A DNA stretch of 64,000 nt from Yinghuangia elevatio (GCF_040649515.1 NZ_JBEZFP010000020.1:1-64000); one strand, 5' to 3'; positions 1-8,904 are shown, counted from the first letter of the stretch. Notes: generated from the letters alone by a model not told the origin. Translations and numbers: made by a program.

Positions 1-81
1 GGCCTGGCGGTCTCGTCGCCGTACGGGAAAGTCGCCGATTTCCGCGGCCCCGGCCCGGGGTTCGAGGGTGGGTCGTCGTGA
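1..81 (+). CDS. possible 3' end of a gene entering from the left edge
   Basis: Frame 1 is open from the edge to a TGA at 79-81. The 26 visible codons have about 88% G/C at third positions and less at positions 1 and 2, the pattern of real genes here. The stretch is too short to recognise a family. It would converge with the leftward lipoprotein gene that ends at 86. It may equally be intergenic. Confidence 0.2.
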   Translation, partial: GLAVSSPYGKVADFRGPGPGFEGGSS

Positions 82-85
82 CGTG

Positions 86-2401
86 CTAGGCGAACGGCAC
101 CCAGGCCCGCTGGCCGAGGTCGTCCAGGTCGTTGACCATCACGCCGCCGGAGGAGACGGTCCACAGCGCGTCACCGATCACCAGCGAACGCCGCATGGAG
201 TCGGCCGACGGGTGACTGATCCGCCCCACCTCGACGAAGGAGCCGCCTTGCAGTCGAAGGACCAGCGCCTGGGTGCGGGCGGGCGCGAAGTCGGGTGCGA
301 CCGCACCGGTGCCGCCGTCGGTGGTGCTGCCCGCGGACGGCGGGGCGCCCGGCCGGGTGGTGCCGTACCCGGCCTGCAGCGGGATCACCAGGGTCCCGGT
401 GGCCGGCCAGTACAGGAACGCGTGCGGGTCCATCTCCGCCTCGGAATTGCCCTGCGAGACGGTGAAGTTCGCGATCCGGGTCGGCGCGGCCAGGTTCGCC
501 ACGTCGAACAGCGAGACCTGGGTGCCCAGTCGGGATCCCGAGTCGGTGGCGTCCTGGCCGACGCCGATGAGCTTGCCGCCGTCCACCGGGTGCAGGTACG
601 CCGAGTAGCCGTTGATCTTCAGCTCCCCGACCACCCTGGGTGCCGTCGGGTTCGCCAGGTCGAGGGTGTAGAGCGGGTCGGTGCGGCGGAACGTCACGAC
701 GTACCCGACGGCGCCGGTGAACCGTACGGCGTAGATGCGCTCCCCGCGCCCGAGACCGTCGACCCGGCCGACCTGGACGAGTTCGGTGCCGTTGCGCTTG
801 AGCACCGCCACGGCGCTCTCGGTCGCCAGGATCGGCGCCATCTCCGGCGCGACGGCCGTGTCCGAACCGGAGTTGCCCGAACCCGAACCCGACCCCGAGC
901 TGCCCGAACCCGACGTGTTCGGGAAGGACTTGCCCGTGCCGCCGGAGCTCCCGCTCTTCGGTTGCGCGGTGGCACCGGGCTGACGCTGCAGGGTGGTGGC
1001 GACGCGCAGGTGGTTGTCGAACTCCGACAGCGAGTACTGGTTGAGGAGTTCGCCCTCGACGTCGCCGGACGCCACGTGCCGCGGCGCGGCGGTGCCCGAG
1101 ATGTCGAACTGGTAGAGCGCGGTGCGGCTCGACATCATCGGTCCGCCACTGGGCTTGGACTTGGTGGTGTAGTACGGGTGGTAGTTCGCCGCCACGTAGA
1201 GGTTGCCGGACGACGCGTACACGGTGTTGGCATCCGCGGCGATCGTCACCGGGCTGCCGGTGCCCAGGTCGCGCGCGAGGTCGAAGGACAGGACGCTGAC
1301 GGTGGACGCGCCGGAGTGGCCCGGTGCCCCCGCCTCGGTGTCCGGACGGCTGACGTTGCCGCACTCCACGAGCCGACCGCTGTTGGTGCGGTCCCCGGTC
1401 TTGAGGGTGTAGCCGGGCAGCCAGTCGTCGACCGTGGTCTTGGCGACCGCCTTGGTGTACTTGGACTTGTAGTCGTCGCCGCCCGGGGAGTCGACGACCG
1501 GGCCGCGCGGGTACGAGCGGATGACCACGCGCGCCGTGGCGCCGATCTGACGGGCATCCACATAGGAGCCGTCGACGGCGAGTTCGCCCAGGACCCTGGG
1601 TTGGCCGGACAGGTCGACGAGGACCAGCTTCGACCGCGTGGGCGGCGGCGCGATCCGGCTCGACGAGGTCGCCTCGCCGCCGGTGGGCATGTCGTACGCC
1701 ACCTTGTCGTTCGGCATGATCACCAGCGCGCGGTCGCCGGACAGCAGCATCTCGGTCGCGTACCCGCCGGGCAGCGCGAGCTTGCCGGTCTGCGTGCGGC
1801 TCGTGACGTCGACGACGCGGAGCGTTCCGTCGGCGACCGTGACCACCCGGCGCCCGTCGGTCTTGACGAGGTCGGGCTCGTCCACGCCCTGCTCGTGCAC
1901 GTTGGTGCCGGAGTAGCCGGGCGCGGTGCTTCCGTCGCCGGGGGCCTTGGCCCCGCTCTCGGCGTCCTGCGGTGCGGCGGCGGGCGGCGCGGCGGGTGCC
2001 GCGGCGGACCCGTTGGCGAAGTCCTCGGCCGACCGGTCGCCGGTGAGGCCGGGACCCGGCTCGCCGGCCGCCTCCATGACCGGGGGCTGCGCGGCCCGGG
2101 CGAGCGCGCCCTTGCGGAAGTCGTCGAGCAGCGTCTCGCACGAGTCGTACGCGGAGAGCTTCAGCATCTTGGCCCGGAAGTCCGCGGCCTCGCCGGTCAG
2201 TCCGGCCGATCCCGGCGGCGGGGCGGACAGCGAGGGCTTGACCGCGGGCTCGTCCGAGCCGGAGGTGCAGGCGGTGGCGACCAGGCCGACGCTGATCGCG
2301 AGCCCGGCTATCGCGCGCCGCCGGGGGCGGCGTCCGGGCGTTGCGGTGGACCGGCCCGGGGACGCGCCCGCCGGTCCGAGGGTGCCGTCGTCGTTTCGCA
2401 T
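86..2401 (-). CDS. secreted beta-propeller lipoprotein
   Basis: A 771-aa exported protein of the actinobacterial beta-propeller family. I start it at the ATG at 2401 because the open frame's 36 upstream codons are Arg/Pro-rich. The chosen ATG precedes an Arg-rich n-region, a hydrophobic stretch and a lipobox-like ATAC, so the mature protein is probably lipidated on the outer membrane face. An Ala/Pro-rich spacer follows. Around residues 160-185 comes the family hallmark GVDEPDLVKTDGRRVV, then repeated short Val/Asp-rich strand units typical of propeller blades up to the C-terminus. A Gly/Ser run near residues 485-510 looks like an insertion loop between blades. No catalytic residues are evident, and the family has no assigned reaction. 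The gene is divergent from the acyl-CoA operon at 2536, so its job may be unrelated. Family assignment is good; function is unknown. Confidence 0.85.
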   Translation of the reverse strand: MRNDDGTLGPAGASPGRSTATPGRRPRRRAIAGLAISVGLVATACTSGSDEPAVKPSLSAPPPGSAGLTGEAADFRAKMLKLSAYDSCETLLDDFRKGALARAAQPPVMEAAGEPGPGLTGDRSAEDFANGSAAAPAAPPAAAPQDAESGAKAPGDGSTAPGYSGTNVHEQGVDEPDLVKTDGRRVVTVADGTLRVVDVTSRTQTGKLALPGGYATEMLLSGDRALVIMPNDKVAYDMPTGGEATSSSRIAPPPTRSKLVLVDLSGQPRVLGELAVDGSYVDARQIGATARVVIRSYPRGPVVDSPGGDDYKSKYTKAVAKTTVDDWLPGYTLKTGDRTNSGRLVECGNVSRPDTEAGAPGHSGASTVSVLSFDLARDLGTGSPVTIAADANTVYASSGNLYVAANYHPYYTTKSKPSGGPMMSSRTALYQFDISGTAAPRHVASGDVEGELLNQYSLSEFDNHLRVATTLQRQPGATAQPKSGSSGGTGKSFPNTSGSGSSGSGSGSGNSGSDTAVAPEMAPILATESAVAVLKRNGTELVQVGRVDGLGRGERIYAVRFTGAVGYVVTFRRTDPLYTLDLANPTAPRVVGELKINGYSAYLHPVDGGKLIGVGQDATDSGSRLGTQVSLFDVANLAAPTRIANFTVSQGNSEAEMDPHAFLYWPATGTLVIPLQAGYGTTRPGAPPSAGSTTDGGTGAVAPDFAPARTQALVLRLQGGSFVEVGRISHPSADSMRRSLVIGDALWTVSSGGVMVNDLDDLGQRAWVPFA

Positions 2402-2535
2402 GGCGGTGTGACGGGGCGGGCCGGGGATCGGTTCCCGGGTCCGGTCCAGGTGGCGGAAACCCGGTGGGATCCGCGGATCGGGCCGGTTGCGGACGGGCGT
2501 GCGGAGCACGGCGAGCAGAGGCGGAGGAGTGTGCC

Positions 2536-3681
2536 GTGGGTGTGAGCGGAATCGACGAGCGCGAGGAATTGCGCCGGACCGTACGGGCGTTTCTGGCCGA
2601 GCACGCGGACGAGGCGGCGCTGCGGCGGGCCATGGAGTCGACGGTCGGCCACGACCCCGACGTGTGGCGGCGGTTCGCGGGGGAGTTGGGGGTCACCGGG
2701 CTCGCGGTGCCCGAGGAGTACGGCGGCGCCGGCGGGATCGCGGAACTCGGTGTCGTGTGTGCCGAGGCGGGCCGCGTGCTGATGTGCGGCCCGTTCCTGT
2801 CGACCGCGCTCGCCGGGCAGGTCATCCTGGCCTCGGGCGACGCCGAGGCCTGTGCCGCGTACCTGCCGGGCATCGCCGCGGGGGAGACCGTCGCCACGGT
2901 GGCGGTCGCCGAGGCCGACGGGCGGTGGCGTACGTCCGCCCAAACCTCCGCCGACACGTCCCACACGTCCGCCGCGCGGCGGGGTGACGGTGGTTGGACG
3001 CTTTCCGGCACCAAGTGGTTCGTCACCGACGGGATGACCGCCGACCTGGTGCTCGTCGCCGCGTCGACCGACGACGGCCCGCAGGTGTTCGCCGTACGCA
3101 CCGACGCGGTCGGCCTGACCCGGCGTCCGCTCGCCACCCTCGACCTGACCCGTCGTCAAGCCCGCCTGGACCTCGACGCGGTGCCCGCGCGCCGCGTCGC
3201 GGCCCCGGACGGCGCCGCACTCGTCGACCACACGCTGGACGTGGCCGCCACCCTGTTGTCGATCGAACAGGCGGCAGGGGCACGGTGGTTGCTGGAGGCC
3301 ACCACCGCGTACGCACGTGACCGCGTGCAGTTCGGCAGGCCGATCGGCTCGTTCCAGGCCGTCAAGCACAAACTCGCCGACGTGCTGGTCTCGGTGGAGT
3401 CCGCGCATTCGGCCGCCTACCGCGCGCTCGACATGTGGGCCACCGGCGACCCGGAGTTCCCGCTGGTCGCGTCGCTGGCCAAGGCGTACTGCTCGGAGGC
3501 CTACCTGCACGCCGCCCACGAGGCCGTGCAGTTGCACGGCGGCATCGGCTTCACCTGGGAGCACCCCGCGCACCTCTACCTCAAGCGCGCCCGGTCGACC
3601 CACGAACTGTTCGATCCGCCGAGCGTGCACCGCGCCCGGATGGCCGAGCTGCTCAGTGTGGAGAGCGGCCTTCCCCATTGA
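2536..3681 (+). CDS. acyl-CoA dehydrogenase, small subunit type
   Basis: A 381-aa FAD-dependent acyl-CoA dehydrogenase that would oxidise an acyl-CoA to the 2-enoyl-CoA. GTG 2536 is chosen because GGAGGAG (2523-2529) lies 6 nt upstream; GTG 2542 is an alternative. The N-terminal helical domain carries LGVTGLAVPEEYGGAGG. The beta domain is shorter than usual. The C-terminal helical domain has RVQFGRPIGSFQAVKHKLAD and LHGGIGFTWEHP. Glu342 in the last motif aligns with the catalytic glutamate of medium-chain dehydrogenases. First gene of the operon. Its partner at 5824 lacks that glutamate, so the two may form a heterotetramer like the actinobacterial FadE pairs used on steroid side chains (inference). 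Substrate unknown. Confidence 0.9.
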   Translation: MGVSGIDEREELRRTVRAFLAEHADEAALRRAMESTVGHDPDVWRRFAGELGVTGLAVPEEYGGAGGIAELGVVCAEAGRVLMCGPFLSTALAGQVILASGDAEACAAYLPGIAAGETVATVAVAEADGRWRTSAQTSADTSHTSAARRGDGGWTLSGTKWFVTDGMTADLVLVAASTDDGPQVFAVRTDAVGLTRRPLATLDLTRRQARLDLDAVPARRVAAPDGAALVDHTLDVAATLLSIEQAAGARWLLEATTAYARDRVQFGRPIGSFQAVKHKLADVLVSVESAHSAAYRALDMWATGDPEFPLVASLAKAYCSEAYLHAAHEAVQLHGGIGFTWEHPAHLYLKRARSTHELFDPPSVHRARMAELLSVESGLPH

Positions 3682-3707
3682 AGATGCAATCATTATAAAG
3701 ATAGCCT
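3678..3707 (+). promoter_or_regulatory. possible internal promoter before the MaoC-type gene
   Basis: The 56-nt gap after the dehydrogenase contains an unusually A/T-rich stretch. TTGAAG at 3678-3683 and TAGCCT at 3702-3707 are 18 nt apart, resembling a housekeeping-sigma promoter. AGGAGG follows at 3727-3732 before ATG 3738. This could give the downstream genes independent transcription. Base pattern only. Confidence 0.35.
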
Positions 3708-3737
3708 TGCGCCGGTGCGTCACGCAGGAGGTAGAGC

Positions 3738-4997
3738 ATGCCCATCACGGATGCCGCGATCGATCGACTCCGTGCGCGTATCGGTGTCCCCGAGCCGCAC
3801 ACGGTGCCGCCGCACTACCGGCTGCCGGGCATCGACGCGTTCCGGCACGTGGCCGAGGCGTACGGCGACGACAACCCTCTGTGGTGCGACCCGGATTACG
3901 GCGCGCAGACCCGCTGGAAGAGCCCGATCGCGCCGCCCGCCCTGGTCGGCGGGGACTCCCTGATCGGCGAGGACGAGGTCGCCGAAGTCGCCGAGGAGCA
4001 AAAGGCGTTGATGAAGGGCGACCCGCTGCGCGGCGTGCACGCCTTCTACTCCGCGAGCATGCGCGAGTGGTGGGCGCCGCTGGTGCCCAACCGCCGGGTG
4101 TTCCGCCGCAACGCGCTGGTCGGCGTACACGACAAGGCGAGCGCATTCGCCGAACGCGCCGTGCACGAGTGGACCGGCCAGGTCTTCGGCGACGAGACCG
4201 GGGCGCTGCTGAGCGGCCAGTACCGCCTGATGATCCGCACCGAGCGGTCCAAGGCCCGCGGCACCGGCCGGGAGAAGGCCGTCGAACCCGCCTCCTATAC
4301 CGAGGAGGAGATCGCCGCGATCGAGGCGCAGTACGAGGCGGAGCGCCCGCGCGGCGCCGAGCCCCGCTGGTGGGAGGACGTCGAAGTCGGCGACGCCATA
4401 GGCCCATTGGTCAAAGGGCCCTTCACCGTCACGGACACGGTCTGCTGGCACGTCGGCATGGGCATGGGCATGTACGGTGTCAAACCGCTGCGCCTGGCGG
4501 CCGCCAACCGGCGCCGCATCCCGCGCTTCTACCACCGCGACCCGCAGGGCATCCCCGACGTGATGCAACGCATCCACTGGGACCCGGAGTTCGCCAAGCG
4601 CTCGGGCAACGCCACCACGTTCGACTACGGCCGGATGCGGGAGAACTGGCTCATCCACCTGTGCACCGACTGGATGGGCGACGACGCCTGGCTGTGGAAA
4701 CTCGACTGCGAGTTCCGCGCGTTCAACTACACCGGCGACACCCAGTGGCTGCGCGGCACCGTGGTCCGCAAGTACCTGGCCGAAGGCGGCCGCCCGGCGG
4801 TCGACCTGGACCTCGCGGCGGTCAACCAGCGCGGCGCGACCACCACCCCCGGCCACGCCACCGTGCTGCTGCCCAGCCGCGAGCACGGCGCCGTACGCCT
4901 GCCCGACCCGCCCGGCGGCGCCACCGACCTCACCGGCGCACTGCACGCCGCCGCCGAGCAGTTCGCCGCCCGCGACCGCGACGAGGAGACCCCGTGA
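3738..4997 (+). CDS. MaoC-type acyl-CoA dehydratase, double hotdog
   Basis: A 419-aa protein with two hotdog-fold halves. The N-terminal half (about 20-175) carries YGDDNPLWCD, matching the hydratase D-x-N-P core with Trp/Cys where classic R-hydratases have His. The C-terminal half (about 205-390) starts with a WWEDVEVGD motif. This layout matches actinobacterial FAS1-dehydratase-like MaoC proteins, which hydrate enoyl-CoAs to the 3-hydroxyacyl form. The ATG has a strong AGGAGG 5 nt upstream. The stop overlaps the next gene's GTG by 4 bp. Given three crotonase-fold proteins in the same operon, this may be the true hydratase of the pathway (inference). Substrate unknown. Confidence 0.85.
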   Translation: MPITDAAIDRLRARIGVPEPHTVPPHYRLPGIDAFRHVAEAYGDDNPLWCDPDYGAQTRWKSPIAPPALVGGDSLIGEDEVAEVAEEQKALMKGDPLRGVHAFYSASMREWWAPLVPNRRVFRRNALVGVHDKASAFAERAVHEWTGQVFGDETGALLSGQYRLMIRTERSKARGTGREKAVEPASYTEEEIAAIEAQYEAERPRGAEPRWWEDVEVGDAIGPLVKGPFTVTDTVCWHVGMGMGMYGVKPLRLAAANRRRIPRFYHRDPQGIPDVMQRIHWDPEFAKRSGNATTFDYGRMRENWLIHLCTDWMGDDAWLWKLDCEFRAFNYTGDTQWLRGTVVRKYLAEGGRPAVDLDLAAVNQRGATTTPGHATVLLPSREHGAVRLPDPPGGATDLTGALHAAAEQFAARDRDEETP

Positions 4998-5827
4998 ACG
5001 ACGCCTACCGGCCCGTCCCCGGCCTCGACACCGCCCTCGACCCGGCCACCGGGATCCTGCGCCTGACCCTCGACCGGGTCGAGAAGCGCAACGCGCTCGA
5101 CGACGTCATGGTCGCCGGCCTCATCGCCGCCCTCGACGCCGCGGGCCACGACGAAGCCGTCCGAGCGGTCCTCCTGTCCGCCCAGGGCCCGCACTTCTGC
5201 ACCGGCGCGGACATCGTGCAGCGCAACGCCGCCGAGGAGACGCAGGGCGAGGGCCGCAAGCCGCGGGTCGGCAGCATCCAGCGCCGCCTGCCCGCCCAGG
5301 CGCACCGGCTCATCCCCCTCGTGCTCACCGTGCAGGTCCCCGTCGTGTGCGCGGTACGCGGCTGGGCGGCCGGCATCGGCCTCGCCCTCGCCCTCGCGTC
5401 CGATGTGACCGTCGCCGCAGACGACGCGCGGTTCTGGGCACCGTTCTCGGCCCGCGGCTTCACCCCGGACAGCGGGGTCACCTGGCTGCTGCCCCGGCGG
5501 ATCGGCGAGGTCCGGGCGCGCAAGATGCTGCTGCTCGGCGAACGCGTCCCAGCCGATGTCGCCGACACCTGGGGGCTCGTCGACCGCGTCGTGCCCGCCG
5601 ACGACCTCGACAAGACCGCCGCCGACCTCGCCGCACAGCTCGCCGCCGGGCCGACCGTCGCCCTCGGCCTGACCAAGTGGCTTATGCACAACGGTGCTTC
5701 GGCGACCCTCGACCAACAGTTGCGGGACGAGGGATTCGCCATGGAACTCTCCTCGCGCAGCCGGGACTTCCGCGAGGGCATGGCGGCGTTCATCGGCAAA
5801 CGGCCCGCGAACTTCGAGGGACGGTGA
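4994..5827 (+). CDS. crotonase-fold enoyl-CoA hydratase/isomerase
   Basis: A 277-aa crotonase family protein. GTG 4994 overlaps the MaoC gene's TGA (GTGA), so translation is probably coupled. The oxyanion-hole segments are present (HFCTGADI and RGWAAGIGLALALASD). The first hydratase glutamate is Ala in GIGLALALASD, and the second position is also changed. An Asp is present in GFTPDSGVT, where delta3-delta2 enoyl-CoA isomerases such as PaaG carry their catalytic Asp. This favours a double-bond isomerase or related reaction over simple hydration (inference from motif). It overlaps the next gene by 4 bp. Confidence 0.85.
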   Translation: MNDAYRPVPGLDTALDPATGILRLTLDRVEKRNALDDVMVAGLIAALDAAGHDEAVRAVLLSAQGPHFCTGADIVQRNAAEETQGEGRKPRVGSIQRRLPAQAHRLIPLVLTVQVPVVCAVRGWAAGIGLALALASDVTVAADDARFWAPFSARGFTPDSGVTWLLPRRIGEVRARKMLLLGERVPADVADTWGLVDRVVPADDLDKTAADLAAQLAAGPTVALGLTKWLMHNGASATLDQQLRDEGFAMELSSRSRDFREGMAAFIGKRPANFEGR

Positions 5828-7128
5828 CCGCGGTGGCCGACCTCGTCGACGACGACGGCAGGTTGCTCCTCCCCGACCCCGCCCGGGTCGCGGAGACGGT
5901 CGCCGCGTGGGTGGAGCGGTACGTACCCGCCGCGTGGATCGCCGCCGCGCCGCGCGGCCGGGCCGCGATCCGCGAGGTCCGCTCCCGCGCCGAATACGAG
6001 GCCTGGTACCCGGTCTTCGGCCGCTCGGGCCTCGTCGCCCCCACCTGGGAGCCGGAGTACGGCGGCCTTGGTCTGACCCGCGAGCAGGCGCGTGCCGCCG
6101 ACGAGGTGCTGCGCCCCTACAACCTCGGCCGGCTCAACCCCCTCGGCCTCGGCAACGCGGCACCGGCGATCTTCGCGCACGGCACCGACGAGCAGAAGCT
6201 CCGGTTCCTGCCGCCGATCGTGCGCAACGAGGAGTTCTGGTGCCAGCTGTTCAGCGAACCCGGCGCCGGATCGGACCTCGCCTCCCTCGCCACCCGCGCC
6301 GAACAGGACCCGGCGTCGGGCGACTGGCTGGTGACGGGGCAGAAGGTGTGGACGACTTGGGGCTTGCGCGCCGACTTCGGAGTGCTGCTGGCCCGTACCG
6401 ACCCCGACCGCACCAAGCGCAAGGGGCTCACGTACTTCCTGCTGGACATGCGTCAGCCCGGTGTTCAGGTGCGGCCGTTGCGGACGATGACCGGTGAGTC
6501 GGAGTTCAGCGAGGTCTTCCTCGACCGGGCCCGGATCCCGGACGCGTACCGCATCGGCGCGGTCGGCGACGGCTGGAAGGTCGCCGGCGCCACGTTGTCG
6601 GGGGAGCGGCAGATGGTCTCCGGTGCCGGGTCCGGCGGGGTGGACCGCATCGGCGGGTCCGGCGTCGCGCACCTGCTCGCCCTGGCCCGCCGCATCAGCG
6701 CCGAAGGCCGCTCCGGCGGCTGGGACGACCCGGTGGTACGGCAGGAGTTGATGAAGCTCTACAGCGAGGAACGCATCCGCGCCTGGACCAACGACCGCGT
6801 CCGCGACGGGGTCAAGGCCGGACGCGCACCCGGCCCGGAAAGCTCCATCGGGAAGGTCCACCAGGGCGAGCTGAACCAGCGCATGCAGGCCATGGCCGCG
6901 CAACTTCTCGGCGCGTGGGGACAGGCCTGGGAGACCCACGACCCCGACGCGTCTTATGAGGACACGCTCCCGCACGAGGTCAAGGGCATGCTGCGCAGCC
7001 GCGCCAACACCATCGAAGGCGGCACCTCCGAGGTCAACCGCACCATCCTGGCCGAACGTGTCCTGGGACTGCCCCGCGAACCCGATCCCTGGCTCCACAC
7101 GCCCTGGCGCGAGATCCCCCGGAGCTGA
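5824..7128 (+). CDS. acyl-CoA dehydrogenase, large subunit type
   Basis: A 434-aa acyl-CoA dehydrogenase starting at GTG 5824, which overlaps the previous stop as GTGA; GTG 5833 is possible. Motifs include TWEPEYGGLGLT, FSEPGAGSDLASLA (flavin/substrate loop), KVWTTWG and the C-terminal NTIEGGTSEVNRTILAERVLG. No Glu is visible at the usual C-terminal catalytic position. The segment before EGGTSE is instead a longer stretch with ETHDPDASYED. This is the pattern of the non-catalytic or FAD-partner subunit in alpha2beta2 FadE complexes, and the small partner at 2536 has the Glu. Substrate unknown. Confidence 0.88.
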   Translation: MTAVADLVDDDGRLLLPDPARVAETVAAWVERYVPAAWIAAAPRGRAAIREVRSRAEYEAWYPVFGRSGLVAPTWEPEYGGLGLTREQARAADEVLRPYNLGRLNPLGLGNAAPAIFAHGTDEQKLRFLPPIVRNEEFWCQLFSEPGAGSDLASLATRAEQDPASGDWLVTGQKVWTTWGLRADFGVLLARTDPDRTKRKGLTYFLLDMRQPGVQVRPLRTMTGESEFSEVFLDRARIPDAYRIGAVGDGWKVAGATLSGERQMVSGAGSGGVDRIGGSGVAHLLALARRISAEGRSGGWDDPVVRQELMKLYSEERIRAWTNDRVRDGVKAGRAPGPESSIGKVHQGELNQRMQAMAAQLLGAWGQAWETHDPDASYEDTLPHEVKGMLRSRANTIEGGTSEVNRTILAERVLGLPREPDPWLHTPWREIPRS

Positions 7129-7131
7129 CCC

Positions 7132-8028
7132 ATGACGGCTGCGACCACGGGCACCCCATCGGACCGGCGCTACACGCGCTTGGTCGTGGAACGCGAAGGA
7201 CCCGTCGGCTGGCTGGTCTTCGACCGGCCGGACCGGGGCAACGCCATGGACGCCGCGATGCTGGAGGAACTGGAGTATGCGTGGCGGGAGTTGGACGACG
7301 ACCCGGACGTACGGGTCATCGTCAACACCGGCAACGGCGCCGCGTTCCAGACCGGACTGGACGTCGCGCAGCTCGCCCGCGACCCCGCCGCGCTGCGCGA
7401 GCAGTCCCGGCGTACGAAGCGCTCCGAGCTACGCCTGACCGGCCATCACAACAAGGTCGCCAAGCCCGTCGTCGTCGCCGTCAACGGCGTGTGCGCGGGC
7501 GGCGGACTGCACTTCGTCGCCGACGCCGACGTCGTGTTGGCGGCGTCCGACGCGGTGTTCCTGGACCCGCACGTCACGGTGGGGCAGGTGTCCGCGTCCG
7601 AGGCCGTCACTCTCGTACGCCGCGCCGCGTTCGAACCCGTCATGCGCATGGTGCTGACCGGCCGTCACGAACGGCTGTCGGCCCGGCGCGCGCACCAACT
7701 GGGCATCGTCGGCGAGGTGGTCGAACCGCCCGAGCGACTGCGGGACGCCGCCCGGGAGTTGGCCCTGACCATCGCCCGCAATCCACCCGAACGGCTCGCG
7801 GCGGCCAAAGCCGCGTTGTGGCGGGCGCTGGAACGACCAGGTGTGCCCCGGCCTCCGACAGAGCTTCTGACAGAGCCTCTGACAGAGCGTCCGACAGAGC
7901 TTCTGACAGAGCATCTGACCGAGCCTCCGACCGAGCCGCAGACAGAACCTCCGACGGAGCCTCCGACCGAGCCGCCGGCAGATGACGCGCGAGAGACCCG
8001 CAAGAGCGACGAAGGGACGACGCGGTGA
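7132..8028 (+). CDS. crotonase paralogue 1 with repeat tail
   Basis: A 298-aa crotonase-fold protein. Residues 1 to about 240 hold the fold: FDRPDRGNAMD, AFQTGLDVA and CAGGGLHFVADAD. The two catalytic Glu positions of rat enoyl-CoA hydratase are 20 residues apart. Here they are His127 (GGGLH) and His147 (DPHV), also 20 apart, so ordinary hydration is doubtful. The C-terminus runs into ten in-frame 12-bp units (7858-7977) encoding TEPP/TELL-type repeats, then a short charged tail. It is a clear tandem duplicate of the next gene, which lacks the tail. It begins 3 nt after the dehydrogenase stop, and its stop overlaps the next GTG. Reaction unknown. Confidence 0.83.
   Translation: MTAATTGTPSDRRYTRLVVEREGPVGWLVFDRPDRGNAMDAAMLEELEYAWRELDDDPDVRVIVNTGNGAAFQTGLDVAQLARDPAALREQSRRTKRSELRLTGHHNKVAKPVVVAVNGVCAGGGLHFVADADVVLAASDAVFLDPHVTVGQVSASEAVTLVRRAAFEPVMRMVLTGRHERLSARRAHQLGIVGEVVEPPERLRDAARELALTIARNPPERLAAAKAALWRALERPGVPRPPTELLTEPLTERPTELLTEHLTEPPTEPQTEPPTEPPTEPPADDARETRKSDEGTTR
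7858..7977 (+). repeat. ten 12-bp in-frame tandem repeats
   Basis: Ten imperfect copies of a 12-bp unit (roughly acagagcctctg) code for Thr-Glu-X-X repeats at the C-terminus of the crotonase gene. Units vary mostly at the two X codons. The paralogue at 8025 lacks the array, so it was probably gained after duplication. Confidence 0.85.
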
Positions 8029-8852
8029 CCTACCCCGATCTGGAGTACCTGAGGTTGGAGCGGCGCGGCCCCGTGGGCTGGCTGGTCAACAACCGGCCGG
8101 ACCGGCTCAACGCCATGAACAGCGCGATGCGCGACGAGTTCGCGGTGGCCTGGAAGGCACTGGACGCCGACCCCGAGGTCCGGGTGATCGTGCACACCGG
8201 GGAGGGGCGCGCCTTCCAGACCGGGGTGGACGTCGCCGAGATCGCCGGGGACGGCGTCGGCATGGAGCGCTACCGGCAGTCCATGGAGGACTTCGACGTG
8301 CACTTCACCGCCTGGCACCAGGGGGTGGAGAAGCCCGTCATCACGGCGGTCAACGGGCTGTGCGCGGGCGGCGGGTTCCACTGGGTGGCGGACGCGGACA
8401 TCGTGATCGCGGCATCCGACGCCCAGTTCTTTGACCCCCACGTCTCGGTCGGGCAGGTGGTGGCGATCGAGGCGATCGGGCTGCTGCGCAAGATGCCGTT
8501 CGAGGCGGTGATGCGGATGGCGCTGACGGGCCGTCACGAGCGCATGTCCGCCCGGCGCGCCTTCGAACTCGGCATGGTCGGCGAGGTGGTCGACCCGCCC
8601 GAGCGGCTGCGCGACGTGGCGCAGGAACTCGCCGAGAAGATCGCCCGGAACTCGCCCGCCGCGATGGCCGCGACCAAGCGCGCCCTGTGGGGCGCGCTCG
8701 AACTCGGCCTCACCGACGCGTGCAAGGCCGGCGCCAAGGAACTCGTCTCCATGTGGGGCCACCCGGACCAGGAGGAAGGCCCCCGCGCCTTCGCCGAAAA
8801 GCGCGAGCCGCAGTGGGCACCGCCCCTGGCCGGGAACGACGCGGAGACATGA
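8025..8852 (+). CDS. crotonase paralogue 2
   Basis: A 275-aa crotonase-fold protein, starting at GTG 8025 inside the previous stop. It is closely similar to the gene just upstream. Shared blocks include RVIVHTGEGRAFQTGVDVA, CAGGGFHWVADADIV, DPHVSVGQV, MALTGRHERMSARRAFELG and VGEVVDPPERLRDVA. As in the paralogue, the two catalytic Glu positions are His (His119 and His139, 20 apart). The C-terminus continues with a helical MWGHPDQEEGPRAFAEKREP segment that the paralogue lost or replaced by repeats. The pair may form a hetero-oligomer, or may handle two successive intermediates (inference). Confidence 0.85.
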   Translation: MTYPDLEYLRLERRGPVGWLVNNRPDRLNAMNSAMRDEFAVAWKALDADPEVRVIVHTGEGRAFQTGVDVAEIAGDGVGMERYRQSMEDFDVHFTAWHQGVEKPVITAVNGLCAGGGFHWVADADIVIAASDAQFFDPHVSVGQVVAIEAIGLLRKMPFEAVMRMALTGRHERMSARRAFELGMVGEVVDPPERLRDVAQELAEKIARNSPAAMAATKRALWGALELGLTDACKAGAKELVSMWGHPDQEEGPRAFAEKREPQWAPPLAGNDAET

Positions 8853-8904
8853 GCGGCCGCCAAGAGGCCGCCGACCGCCCCGACTTGCCGTCCGGAGGTG
8901 CCGC

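Noticed and set aside
68..2545. Long rightward open frame opposite the beta-propeller gene
   Set aside because: It is an antisense shadow, rich in Arg/Gly/Val with no domain, and arises from high G/C at third positions of the real gene.
5005..7098. Long leftward frame across the crotonase and dehydrogenase genes
   Set aside because: It overlaps well-supported genes on the other strand and reads as low-complexity Arg/Ala/Gly sequence.
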